DNA of 64,000 nt from positions 2,594,196-2,658,195 of the forward strand of contig JADCRB010000041.1 in NCBI GenBank assembly GCA_021464245.1, read 5' to 3'. Position numbers and translations under genes: made by a program. Below, in pieces: positions 12,684 through 24,230 of the stretch; position 1 is the stretch's first letter, and the number at the start of each line of letters is the position of its first letter. The DNA is from Carallia brachiata (Eukaryota; Streptophyta; Magnoliopsida; Malpighiales; Rhizophoraceae). The notes beneath the pieces were generated by a model that saw only the letters and a program-made list of their open reading frames with translations, searched no databases and was not told the DNA's origin.

Positions 12684-12879
12684 TTCTCTCTTGCTTAAAA
12701 AAAATTCGTCCTCTAATTTTGAAGTGTGGAAGAATGAGAAAGAACGAGTTTCAAACTAGAGAAAAATATGCAGAAAAAATTGGAGGTGACAGCAACAAAG
12801 CAAACTTCAAGAATTCTGCAAGAATAATCGGAAATTGGAAATGTAGAGAAATGACAATATTAATTTCTTCCATAATCTA

Positions 12880-14180
12880 TGCAAACTATGAAACCTCTTC
12901 AGTCATAACTGGTTTGGAAGATTTATCATCAACTAAACAATTTCTTGACGTAAAGACACATCGGTTGTTATTTCATCAACAACGTGATCAACTTTTTTTA
13001 CTTGAGCGATTTCAACTAAAAATTTTGACTTGACTATTTCAAGCTCATCTTCAGTGGGAAGACGAAGATCATCACACGTCAATTCCGAAACACCAGTATG
13101 GATTGATTCAGCTGCATGTTGAATGACCTCATCAAATGTATTGACTTAGACACATGAGTGGTCTTCAACCTTACCCTCATCAGTAGGAGCAACAACCTCA
13201 TTTTGAATAATATGAATATTAGTTTACTCATCAATCTCCAACATATTTTGGCATATGGTAATAAAAACATTATTGTAACGATTTAAAGACATACCAAAAA
13301 ATTTGATAACATGCACTAAGTACAACTGAATCTTAAAAGTACGACTAAATCTTAGATGCACAACTTTGAAGTACTCGTTTTCCCAACTTGTAAGACCTAT
13401 GAAAAATTTTAGTACAAACCTTCTCCACACTATATAATAATGGGAAAAGTAAATCATGAAAGATATTCTCACTGTCTTCAAGTGCATGGATTATAATTTC
13501 TTCCATTAGCATAAAGACTCTGAGTGAGTGATAATCTCTTATACTAATGAGGAAGTGATGAAACATCTCAATAATCAATAATTCATGACCAAGATCCAAT
13601 ATCATGTAATAAGACTGCGTACTAGCAAAAGTTTCAAGAATCGATATTCTCTTACTATAAAAAAAACTAGTATTGTCACACAAATCCTCGAATGATGATA
13701 CAATCAGCTCAAAAATATCCCTCATCATGTCATCATAAGAAAAATAATTTGGAGCAGTTATCTGCAAAACCTCACTCAGATTTGAAGTAACTGAAACTCT
13801 TACATCAGCATCATAATGTTGAAAAAATTGATGCTCGATAAATGCTTTCATCAATGGATTCAAGACAACTGGTAATGTACCTAAACTATTGTAATCTCAA
13901 CATGTAATCTTCAATTTGATGCAGAAGTGACGACAAGCCTCCAGTGTAAATGGCAGGACTTTGTGTCTTTTTCCAGCATACCAAAGCTGCTTCTCCAAAA
14001 CAGTAGCCATTCTTTTTTTTTTTTTTCAAGGCAACTGGTAATGTACCTAATTGCTGTAATCTCAACATGTAATCTTCAATTTAATGCAGAAGTGACGACA
14101 AGCCTCCAGTGTAAATGGCAGGACTTTGTGTCTTTTTCCAACATATCAAAGCTGCTTCTCTAAAACAGTGGCCATTTTTT
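12880..14180 (-). pseudogene. PDS5: PDS5 (sister-chromatid cohesion factor) fragment inside an LTR element
   Basis: The longest frame (13345-13863, minus) begins NPLMKAFIEHQFFQHYDADV and continues through SEVLQITAPNY, FELIVSSFEDL, RISILETFA, MFHHFLISIRDYH and LGKRVLQSCASK. This matches the N-terminal HEAT-repeat region of plant PDS5C-type proteins, which bind cohesin. Later pieces in shifted frames (MSLNRYNNV, then acidic LPTEDELEIVKS) continue the homology to about 12880. The conserved stretch from NPLMK to CASK shows no intron, which suggests derivation from an mRNA; this must be checked against an intact gene. Frameshifts and stops make it non-functional. The 5' part (SSLLHQIEDYMLRLQ) is duplicated in tandem (13868-14180). 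Confidence 0.8.
13868..14180. repeat. ~160-bp tandem duplication within the PDS5 fragment
   Basis: 13868-14029 and 14031-14180 are near-identical: both contain 'ctggtaatgtacctaa', 'tgcagaagtgacgacaagcc' and 'gcaggactttgtgtc'. Each unit ends in a T run (A run on the minus strand). One copy carries an extra base that shifts the frame at the LRLQQLGTLP stretch. Confidence 0.85.
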
Positions 14181-14259
14181 TTTCACTGTTTTTTTTTTTT
14201 ACCCAACACAAGTTTACTTGAAAAATAAACTAAATTTAATTTAATTTCAAAGCAAAGGA

Positions 14260-14930
14260 AACATGTTCACCGACTATGGAGAGGCCGCAGTCGACAGCAA
14301 CACGCTCCATCGAGGAAACGGTGGGCTCTGGCAAGGACAGAGAACAGTCATTGGAGTCAAGGTAGGTCTGGGGATGGCCTCACAGCGGTTGGGTAGTGTT
14401 GGTCGAGGTTTGGATGTTGAAGATCAGCCGTCAAACAGTGGCAACATGCAGGGGAAGGTTGATAAACGTCGATATGCTAGGTTCCGATTGGCGCATTGAT
14501 GGCAAAAAGGGTAGATCAGTGGCTGCTGGCCCGAGGGAAGCAGGTTCGAGTGTTGGATGTTACTGGCGGTGGTGGAATGTCGGCAGACCGCAAGGCTGTT
14601 TAGCAGGTTTCAAACGGCTTTCCGAGGGGATTCCGACCAGATCACGATGTGTGAAGGCTAGAGAGATGTAGATCGGCGAATAGTGATTATGGAGAGGTGA
14701 CTTTCGATTGTTACTCGTGACCCGCGGTGGCAAGGCACGACAGAGCTCCGACGACTGTGGTGGTGGTAGGAAATAGCCTGTTTGTGATTTTTCAATGTTT
14801 TTTGTGAATTAGATGGTTGTTTTAAGCGATTTTGAGTTCGGTGATGATTAGAAACAATTTTTGGGATTTTTTTGCACGTGATTTAGGATCGAAAATGGGT
14901 TTGGATTGAAGTTTTGTTTTGATACCAAAC
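14260..14930 (-). mobile_element. GC-rich leader and primer-binding site of the PDS5-carrying element
   Basis: 14260-14770 is much GC-richer than its surroundings and lies between the PDS5 fragment and the right LTR, where the 5' leader of a minus-strand retroelement should be. At 14919-14930 the plus strand reads TTGATACCAAAC; its reverse complement contains TTTGGTATCA, the primer-binding site complementary to initiator methionine tRNA. Plus-strand frames of 78 and 91 codons here are not recognised. Confidence 0.6.
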
Positions 14931-15229
14931 TAATGTATAACAAGTAACAAAATATACGAATAACTCAAAAGTCCACCTGAAAAAATAGAAAAACAACAGG
15001 AATCCACCTGTGTTGCGCAAGAATCAACCCATAAAACATGAAAATCGACTCAAAAAATATTTTGAAATCAATAATTAATTCTCATAAACAGAATGAATCA
15101 TAATTATAGAGCTAAACTAAATTAACTTACTAGGAATAGAATTCTAAATAGAAAATAACTCTAACTAAGAAAATAACTCTGAATAATACTCTAAATAATA
15201 AAATATCTAATTTAATTAAATATAAAATC
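14931..15229 (-). mobile_element. Right (5') LTR of the PDS5-carrying element
   Basis: It begins TAATGTATAACAAG directly after the primer-binding site and shares ~250 bp with 12350-12617. The last ~60 bp expected from the left copy (up to CATCA) is absent, so this LTR is truncated at its outer end. Confidence 0.6.
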
Positions 15230-15599
15230 CCTCACCCAACAAAGCCCCAATAGCAAATCCCCACACCTCTTCAACTCAAACGGCCGCGCGACCATCATCA
15301 CTGTTCACAAATCCCTTTGAATTCTCTATATATTTCATTTTTTTTCTATTCCTATGGCTTTTCTACAGCTTTCTAGTTTATTATTATTGGGTGGCGGCCC
15401 TATTTATTTAGTATCACTAAAAATTGATTACTTGTTCGATCTTTTTTTTCCTTTTTATGGTCTTTTCTTCAAGAATTTTCTTTGGAATTTTTGGGGACTC
15501 CGAAAAGGGTCCTTCCTTTCCCTTTTTTTTAAAAAATTTTTTATTGAGCATTCTCATTTTTGGTTTTCCATTTATGGCTTATCAACCGATTCTGGGTCC
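15230..15599. other. Left flank of the Copia insertion
   Basis: There is an unrecognised plus-strand frame rich in Phe and Leu (15354 onward), probably not a gene. The word 'agcaaatcccca' and a following CGGCCGC...ACCATCAT string recur just right of the Copia element (23270-23300), so the pre-insertion locus carried a local repeat. Confidence 0.4.
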
Positions 15600-16108
15600 T
15601 ATAAGAAATTTTCTAATCCAGAATCTCATATTAATACCACAACCACATAAATAAATTGAATACGAATAAGGATTAGGTGTACCTCTTGTCGCTATGTGGT
15701 AGAGATTGATGAAGAATATGGATTGCAGCATTACACACACTAATAAGCACGTTGGGGATCAGTGTCTTCCTTTTCTACACAGTCAGCTGTTAACAAGCGC
15801 TCTGATAGAGAGAATTGAATGTAATCTAATCTTGTGTGAAAAGGGGACTTGTCTCTGTATTTTTATTAAACCTTAGTTGAGTTCACCCATCATGGACTTA
15901 ACAATACACTCTACATCAATTAACAACATTAGGTCCAAGCCGAAACTCCAAACACATTCTTATTATTTATATAACACACATAAGATGTAAACATGACTAA
16001 TGGATCACTTAATAATATTCAGGTCTATTGTTGAGGTATACATTTAATTCGATTTAATAAAAACAGAAAATACAATTAATGACAGTTCAATAAGAAAATA
16101 TTCTTACA
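15600..16108 (-). mobile_element. Copia element, left (3') LTR
   Basis: 509 bp, starting TATAAGAAATTTTC and ending GAAAATATTCTTACA, so the ends are inverted copies. It is preceded by GGTCC (15595-15599), which recurs after the right LTR (23242-23246): a 5-bp target duplication. To its right TTTTCCCACTT is, on the minus strand, the polypurine tract AAGTGGGAAAA. Confidence 0.85.
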
Positions 16109-19100
16109 TTTTCCCACTTGGACAACATTAACTGGTTTTGTCAATTTTGAAATCAAATTAAGAAAATGACTTCCGGATTGAATAATGACTTTAGTGGCCA
16201 CAAAACATATCATAACTCAACAAATTTACCTTAAAGCATGATCCGGTCCAATGAGATATTCAACTTCAAACTATGGACGATGATATACTATTATTTGTAT
16301 AATACATCCATAATAACAAAAGTGAACAAACTCATGGACATGATCACAAGAATGTGTAGGTATAGTCACACTTATACTATAGTCAAGTGATCCTTCTATA
16401 CTATTGCATAAAAGTTCCTCATTGTAGTCTTTTATACAAAAGCCACCACAAATAAAAATACATCTCCTTAAGGAGATAGCTGTAGCTGAAAACGCATCTC
16501 CCCTAGGAAATAACTACAATTCAAAAGACATCCCCTCAAAGAGACAACTGTACTTCACAATTATGCATAAGGCATGCCCTTTGTTAAGCTTTCCTGAATT
16601 TCATTATATATACATTGATCTTTGCTAAATCTATCACCGTTAACTATAAGAACATTTTCGTATTTCCATTGGATAAAGCCTTTTAACATTCATTTGATGA
16701 AATTCTAAATAATAATAAACTGCAAGAGTCATAATGATTCTAAAAGAATCTTTATAAGAAACTAATGAAAATGTTTCCTTAAAATCTATTCCCTCTCTTT
16801 GTGTGAATTCTTTGGCTACCAATCTACCCTTGAACTGCTCTATATTGCCCTTAGAATCTCTTTGGCTTCAAACACCCATTTACAACTTATGGGTTTATAA
16901 TATTTGACATCTCTACAAGCTCCCACATTTCAATGGAATGTATGTATTGAATTTTCTCATGTATGACCTCTATTTACTTACTAGATTATTTATAGAATAC
17001 GATCTCATTACAAGTTATCAGGTCAACAGCTTGTTCAATATCATAATCTATCTACTCAAGTACACAACACGATCATTTGAAATTGTAGGATGTCTCACTC
17101 TTTCAAAATGCGTAACAGGAATAGGACCATTTACATTAGCCTTTATAGGCTCAGGTAGATCATTCGCAACATTCTCATAATGTTGCATACTAGGGATTAT
17201 ATGAATAAGTTGATATTTCACTTTCTCATGCACAACAGCTATGAGAAAAATTATTATGCGTCTCTTCTATATCAATTTGATAATCATGCAATCCATCAGA
17301 ATTACAAACATCAAGTTAAGGAATTTTTATTACCAATTCCTCAACAATCTTTGGCCTTTGGGGAGGACAATATAATTTTTAACCCTTAGAGCCACTAAAA
17401 TAGCCAATAAAATAACATCATATGGTTTTACGATCTAACTTGGATGCCATTGGATTATACATTTTTACCTTAGCAGGGATCCCCATACTCTAAGATCGTT
17501 TAAACTAAGATTTGAACCCTTGAAGGGTTCAAAAGATGTTTTGGGCACAGATTTAGTGGGAACTCTACTTAGGATATATATCGGTAAATTAATTCTACTT
17601 ATCATAGACCTTGCCATATCCAACAGGATGCAATTTTGCCTCTCAACCACCCCATTTTGTTCAGGAGTCCCAAGCATAATAAATTGAGAAATAATCTCAC
17701 AGTCCTACAAGTACATGGCAAAAGTTCCCATGAACTGACCTATGTTGCCAGTTTTGCCATAGTACTCATAACCACAGTTAGATCACATAATTTTAATCTT
17801 TTTGTCATATTACTTTTCTACCTCGACCTAAAATATTTTAAATTTCTCAAGTGATTGTGACTCATCACTTATGAGGTAGACGAAGCCCTAATGGGAGAAG
17901 TCATCTACAAAGTTTATGAAGTATTTGTTTCCATATATAGTGCTCTTAAGAGGACCATTGATGTCAGTGTGAATTATTCATCTCTACTACGAGTAAAATT
18001 TTTATTAGTTTTCCTAGATATCTTTCCTCTAAGACAATCAACACATTTACTCGTATCATTGTCCTCAAGACGTGGGATGACATCTTTTTTTGTTAGTTTG
18101 TTTATCTTTTCTTTTAAAATGTGACCCAAACACTTGTGCCAAAGACTAAGGCCTTTTAATGGCAAGATTAACAACGTGAAGTGCATTAAACTATTTAGGA
18201 TCAACATTCAATCTTTATAAGTTTCCTAATCTAAAATATCTCCAATGACAACACAATCAAAAACAGACTATAACATAATTTATTGAAACTCAAATAAACA
18301 CCGATGTCTTGAAGTTTAGACATAAAAACCAAAATTTGTCTTATAAACAGAACAAAGAGAATGTCTTTTAAAATCAAAGCAAATCTCGAATCTAATTTTA
18401 ATTCAACTATTCAACAAACTTTAATTCAAAACCTTATTTTCACTCTTTTTTCATTCCCTAGCAAAAGATTGACTTCATGCTTATACTTGGCTTTTGCTTG
18501 TTCTTGAACCCTTTTAAAATTTTTAATAATATAGATAGATGTATCAGAGTTAATTCACCAAGAATTGAAATAAACATATCTCAAACTGAATTTAAAACAA
18601 ATAGAATTCAAAGCAAACAAAAGTAAAAGAATTATCCAATTAATTATCTTTATTATTTTTTCGGGGTAATTCTTATAGACAAAACAATCATTTTTTCTGT
18701 GACCAACTTTCTTACAGAACCAACATTCATATTTTATTATCATAGGTTTAGGACCCATGTGCTTTTGACCGGGATTTCTATTAGGACCACCCTTTTCTTG
18801 GAATTCAATTTTTTTTTTTATTTATAAAAAAGACTTGTTCGGGCGTGGCTAATTAACTAATTCATACTCTCTGAAGCCTCATGTTTCATTATACCCTCTT
18901 TCCATCTCTTATAGTTTTCACTAGCCAGAAATTCAATTGCAAAGAACTGATCATTCGTAGAAATAACATATAGAATTGAAAAACAATGATAGCAGAATTA
19001 ATCAAATATTGTAGGCAATAACAATAATTCATATTTAATTATTAGAAATTTCAAAGTATCATTACAAACTCCCATGTGGATGTAGTAGGTAATAAATTCT

Positions 19101-20110
19101 AAAATTATCCCCAAAACAACAAGTTAATAACAATGAATAGCATTGAAAAATTCAACACCTGTGGTCTGAAGGATTCTCAACCCATTCACTATTAAAATAA
19201 CTCTAAGTCATTCAAATTAATACGCGTAATAACCCTCTGTGGGTGGGCGATTATATGCACCAATTCAAATAACTAGAACATCCCAATATCACATAAGAAT
19301 ATTATTGGTTCATCAAATGACCACTGTAGTGACAAATATTTAATTAGTCAACTCTATTCCAAATAGAGATCATACAACAAAATTGCCCATAAACAGCTTC
19401 AGCTCAATATAATTTATTATTCAACAAAACGTGAAACTATCAACTAGGTATAAATCTACAACCACACAAATTCATCACAAGATATATAGATAATCAATTG
19501 TCCATATGCCACTAACCATAACAAGTCTATACAATAATCTATGTAATTTTAATCACCCATATAAAATCTCATGTTTTAACCGCACGATACTAAGAGTAAT
19601 TAAAATTAGTTATAAAAAAGCTTATTTTTCCAAGCAAGATCATTGCAAGGCTTCCACTTTGTCACTGCATCTTTGCAGCAAATTTTTTTTTAAACATATT
19701 ACTGACGTAGTTTCTCTATGGCAAATTTTTGCATCGTCTTATGTGATTTCGGCAAAATTGAGATGCAACTAACTACAAAACATATTTTTGTTTGAACCAA
19801 CATATGCCATTACCCACTAAATATGAATTTTTTGTGCACAGTGCTCAGTTTTGCGTTACTGCCGTAAAGTCTTAATAATATATGCATATGTATTTAATTA
19901 ATATCAAACGCTGCACGATGCATAAATTACATGCCCTCAACAATTACCAATTGCAATTAATAGCAACAACATCTTGGCTAATCAATTTTATTTTATTTTT
20001 GCATTTTCGTTGATCCATGAAATCGTCTATTGTAACAAACCCAAAAAAAACATATTTATTTCAAGTAGTGTACAAGTACTTTATATTGATATAACCACTC
20101 TGATGCTACA
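16109..20110 (-). mobile_element. Copia element internal region (degenerate gag-pol)
   Basis: Minus-strand remnants occur in Ty1/Copia order: CCHC zinc knuckle CWFCKKVGHRKNDC (about 18670-18725), GAG-pre-integrase LWHKCLGHILKEKI (about 18090-18160), integrase with TPEQNGVVERQN (about 17465-17677), and the start of reverse transcriptase, VAKEFTQREGIDFKETFS up to LEFHQMNVK (about 16690-16822). Stops and shifts break every domain. Most of RT and all of RNase H are missing, because only ~580 bp separates the last RT codon from the LTR. A worn primer-binding site (ATCAGAG on the minus strand) lies at about 20093-20110. 18800-20090 should hold gag but is unreadable. Confidence 0.8.
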
Positions 20111-20404
20111 TGTAAGAAATTTTCTAATGCAGAATCTCATATCAATACTATAATTACATAAATAAATTGAATACGAATAAAGATTAGGCGTACCTCTTGT
20201 CGCTACATGGTAGATATTGATGATAAATATAGACAGCAGTGTTACATGCGCTAATAAACACGTTAGGGATCACTGTCTTCCTTTTCTACACAGTCGGCTG
20301 TTAACAACCATTCTGATGGGGAGAATTGAATATAACCTAACCCTGTGTGGAAAGGAGACCTACCTCTAAATTTATTTTAAACCCTAGCTGAGTCCATCCA
20401 TTAT
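20111..20404 (-). mobile_element. Copia right (5') LTR, first part
   Basis: It begins TGTAAGAAATTTTC and matches 15600-15893 of the left LTR. It is broken at 20404 by the nested element. Confidence 0.85.
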
Positions 20405-20693
20405 TGTTGGAACTCAATTAGCTTTGACATCACTGCTAGAGTTTAATTAACTTAACACTACTTTATTAACTGAATAACATCACACAATAATAATGAGAAG
20501 CACACACACTTTGATTATAATCTCTCAACTAATATTCACATCAGCCACACAATAAACTGAGCCATTGAACTCCTTATATACTAAATACTAAGAACTTCTA
20601 CTTCGACTCTAATAATGAAAATATAACAAACTAAACCTAATTCTACTAGAACACTAAATTATAATTTATAACGAATCTGAATTAACCTCAACA
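20405..20693 (-). mobile_element. Nested LTR element, left (3') LTR
   Basis: 289 bp, TGTTGGAACTCAATTAG ... TTAACCTCAACA, with inverted TGTTG/CAACA termini. The next bases TCCTCCTT are the polypurine tract AAGGAGGA on the minus strand. It pairs with 22779-23088. Confidence 0.85.
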
Positions 20694-22778
20694 TCCTCCT
20701 TAATTCTGATTCGGTCATGCAACCATTCACAGCATCAACTTCACATGACGAAATCTCCAAACTTTAACTCGATCTTCAAAATTTGCATCACATTAATAAC
20801 TTCATAACTTTATCTGGAACTTTGACACTTCTAAAATCAGGAATCTTTTTCTAAACAGTTCACAATCTGCAATCAAATTTTCAAATCATCATCAACACGA
20901 TCATCAGGAGCTTTCTTTGACAACTCTTCTTTTGAATTCTTCTAACTAGCCTTTGACTTTATTTGATCAATTCTTACTTAACCTTTCAATTCTTGAAAGA
21001 ACTTGTGACAAACTACCCTATACCATAAGGTCCGGAACTTTATTCACCATAACACGCAACGTGACAACTGTATTGTACTTTTACTCCACTTCCTTGTTTA
21101 TTTTCCAATCACACATGGAAAAATGAACCAAGCATTTGAGCTCTCAATTGAGCGCTCTCAAACTCTAGGCATCTTAGCTCTCGACTCAGTAAGTCCCTAA
21201 CTCCAAGCTTTGCTTTAGCTCCACAAATCCTCACATCTGAGCATCTCTGGCTCTCGATTGTTAGTATTTTTTAATTTCAATTTAACTCCTGAATTCTTCT
21301 TTAACTCCAAATATTCTTTCTTTTCATGACTACTTCATTGTATATTGACTGCTTCAATATTGTCCCTATAAATTAAAACTCTTCACTTCTTTTTCCTTTT
21401 CTTTTTTTTCTTTTTCTTCCTCATACCCATAATTATCATATCATCAAATCTGAACCAATCTCTTTTGTTTCTTACGCACATCTAATCCTTGGATCTGTCA
21501 AAAATTCTCTTATTGTGTTTCATCAAATTTTTTATTCTGACCCATATTCTTTCTTTCCTTTTCAATTTTGCCCCAAATTATTCTTCTTTTCTTTTCTAGC
21601 CCACTTTTGCTCCTTTTCCTTTTTTTTTTTTTTTTTTCTCATCCTCTCTAAATCTTAGTGCCATTGATAAAGGTGAACGTCGACGCTAGACGGCAAGCGA
21701 CGCTGGCCGGCAACAAAGATAGCACAGCGGCGACTATTGAAGGATGGTGGGAGGAACGAGGCGAACAACGGCAGGGGGCGAGACTGTTAATAACATATTC
21801 AAAAACGATAATCGATCATTTTTCTAGCAAAATTACAGCGTGTCGGCACTTGAGGCTCGTAGATAGGTAGCCTTTGATGAAGAAAACAGCGATTTCGTGT
21901 CGTAGTAGTGGACAGAATGGCGTGCAAGTGTTGGAACAATGGTGACTCAAGCTTCAGTTTTATGTAGATGTGTCGCATTTGAGGCATCTTCGGGGTGCGT
22001 AGCTACTAAAAAAAGGGATGATCGGTGTCCGGTAGTGCAGGGAGCTGCTTCCAAAGAAGAAAACAACAATTCATGGCGACACGTGTAGTAGTCTAGCAGC
22101 AGTGTGTGGTGGCTGTTGGTAGTCCAACGACTGCTTATGGCGGTCCGGACAAGCTTATATGCTTCCTCTCTTTTGAAAAATACTAGTTCAAATATTTTCT
22201 TTGACGACACTAGTTTCTCCAGGTTGACTAGTGACGAATTGTGGTGGTGCTTCGAATCCTCTATACGTGTGGCAATTTGCTCTGGTTTGTTGGCTTTAGA
22301 CACGAACAAATTCAACACAACACCGACTCTTGTTTTCGATCAACTGGTTCTAATTTGGTGGCGATGATTTCTTTATCTCGATTCTCGTTTTAACAAATTC
22401 TAATAAAATTCTAGGATCTTTGTACTCAAACTTTTCTTGATAGGTGTTTCTCTACGTCCGGAGACAACACTATTCTCGACGAGTCTTCTTTCATACTCAA
22501 AGATCAACACTATTTTTGACAGATCTTCCTTTGTACCTGGAGATCAACACAATTCTCGATGAGATTTCCTTTACTCCCAGAGATACAACACAAATTTTAA
22601 CGGGTATCTTTATATCTAGAAATGCAACTCTTTGATAAAACTTCCGGAATCAAACTTGATGATAGCTCCTAGATCAAACTATTGATAGTGGCTCCCAGAT
22701 CGAACTAACTCTGATAATAGTTTCTGGATCAAACCGGCTTTGATATTCTTTGTGGATCAAACTAGGCTCTGATACCAC
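20694..22778 (-). mobile_element. Nested LTR element, internal region (non-autonomous)
   Basis: About 2.1 kb without recognisable gag or pol, so it depended on another element. 21655-22150 is GC-rich, as in the leaders of the other minus-strand elements here. The longest frames (123 codons minus at 21947-22318; 70 codons plus at 21658) are unrecognised. 22765-22777 reads GGCTCTGATACCA: its reverse complement TGGTATCAGAGCC is a perfect initiator-Met tRNA primer-binding site. Confidence 0.75.
22640..22778. repeat. Iterated primer-binding-site-like units
   Basis: Next to the true primer-binding site are several diverged units combining (G)ATCAAACT or GATCGAACT with TGATA and a 'ctcyga' or 'ctttga' word, at about 22665-22778. 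They look like local duplications of the site and its neighbour. Looser repeats of 'gagatcaacac' and 'ttctcgacgag' continue back to 22440. Confidence 0.6.
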
Positions 22779-23088
22779 TGTTGGAACTCAATTAACTCTG
22801 ATACCACTGTTAGATTTTAATTAACTTAACACTACTTTATTAACTAAATAACGTCACACAATAATAATGACAAGCACACACACTTTAATTATAATCTCTC
22901 AACTAATATTCACATCAGCCACACAATACGCTAAGATACAGAACTCCTTATATACTAAATACTAAGAACTCCTACTTCGACTCTAATAATAAAAACATAA
23001 CAAGAACTCTTACTTCGACTCTAATAATAATAACATAACAAACTAAACCTAATCCTACTAGAACACTAAATCATAATCTGTAACGAAT
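22779..23088 (-). mobile_element. Nested LTR element, right (5') LTR, end-deleted
   Basis: It matches 20405-20675, with an extra ~37-bp internal tandem duplication around the 'aactcctacttcgactctaataataa' stretch (22970-23040). It stops at about 23088 within GTAACGAATTC, so the terminal ~15 bp ending in CAACA is lost at the junction with the Copia LTR. Confidence 0.8.
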
Positions 23089-23241
23089 TCTTATTATTTA
23101 TATAATACACGTAAGTGGTAAATATAACCTAATGGGTCAGTTAATGATATTCAGGTCTATAATTGAGCTACACATTTAATCCGATTATAATAAAAATAGA
23201 AAAGCCAATTAATAGCAATCCAATAAGAGAAAATTCTTATA
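23089..23241 (-). mobile_element. Copia right (5') LTR, second part
   Basis: It matches 15956-16108 of the left LTR and ends TTCTTATA, followed by the target duplication GGTCC (23242-23246). About 62 bp of LTR (15894-15955 in the left copy) is absent at the nested insertion. Confidence 0.85.
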
Positions 23242-23251
23242 GGTCCTAGTT

Positions 23252-23378
23252 CTAGGTCGAGCTCCAACAGCAAATCCCCACGGCCGCACCACCATCATTA
23301 TATGTTTAATATTGTCTTTATTTGCTATTGGGGCTCTGTTTGGTGGGGACGCGGTGGTGGTGGTCGCACGATTGTGGT
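23252..23378. repeat. Imperfect inverted repeat
   Basis: GAGCTCCAACAGCAAAT near 23259 is mirrored by ATTTGCTATTGGGGCTC near 23320-23337 (15 of 17 pairs). Farther out, CCACGGCCGCACCACC and GGTGGGGACGCGGTGGTGG are also partly complementary. The right arm opens the reading frame described next. Confidence 0.55.
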
Positions 23379-24230
23379 GGTAAGGACGGTGGTAGTGGAG
23401 GTAAAGCTGGTATTCTTGGTTTGTACCATTGTTTTTCTTTGTACACACCCTTCGGTAACAAGTTCACCAAGCTGCCTAAATTAGGATGGCATAATTATAA
23501 TTATGGATGTGACAAGGTAACCTTTTCCATGGATCCAAACTCCTTGCAATATGTCTTCAATTTTCGTTATGGTAAGTCACGGCACGCCGTTAACAGTAAT
23601 ATGTGTCACACTGGCAACAATAATAAAAATAATAATGATACTAATTGGAAGAATTTGAAGCTTGTTCTTCCTACTAACATCATGAGTGTCAAGGTCATCA
23701 AGAGCATAATGTATGATAATAGATTTGCCTATTGTGTTTTTGATGGCCTTGAATTGGAGATTTTTAATGTCATTCTTCAAGAGTTGCAATTCTTTTGGAA
23801 TTGTATGCCTCCTTTTGATCTTGACGATCTTCACCATTGCCGCCTTATTGCCTTTAATGTAGAGCTATTCCTTTATAGAGATGTGTTTGCTACTAACGTT
23901 AGTCATCTTTGGAGATTTGACAAGTCTCTAAAAAAATGAGGGCACCAAAAAAGTATCGGAGACCTAGCATTGTTTGTTTTACATCCAACAATTCTCCTGG
24001 CTGAACCGGTGGGAGAATTAAGCATATATGCCAACACCCTAGAGCTTTCTTGCTCAAAAATCAAATACAAGTTGCTTTTTGAGATAACCTTGGTAGGGAA
24101 TGTGTCATTCAGGATTGTCATTGGCAAGCTCAGAAAGAGCATCTTTTATAATTACCACCGTCCCAACCATTATGATGACTCAATGGAATATTATTGGATT
24201 CAAGCTCCTCTCTTAATTACTAGAAAATAA
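23322..24230 (+). pseudogene. Unidentified ~300-codon reading frame with one in-frame TGA
   Basis: One frame stays open from 23322 to 24230 except for a single TGA at 23937-23939. The first part (205 codons) starts with a Gly/Trp-rich run, then has an Asn-rich stretch around 23620-23650 and DLDDLHHCRLIAFNVELFLYRDVF. The second part includes LLAEPVGELSIYANTLELSCSKIKYK. I do not recognise a domain. An open frame this long is unexpected by chance in such AT-rich DNA, so it probably derives from a real gene. It could be two exons, a pseudogene, or part of an unknown mobile element. The codon at 23322 is not a secure start. Confidence 0.4.

Noticed and set aside
14263..14671. Plus-strand frames of 78 and 91 codons as host genes
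   Set aside because: They lie in the leader of a minus-strand LTR element, overlap each other in different frames and match nothing.
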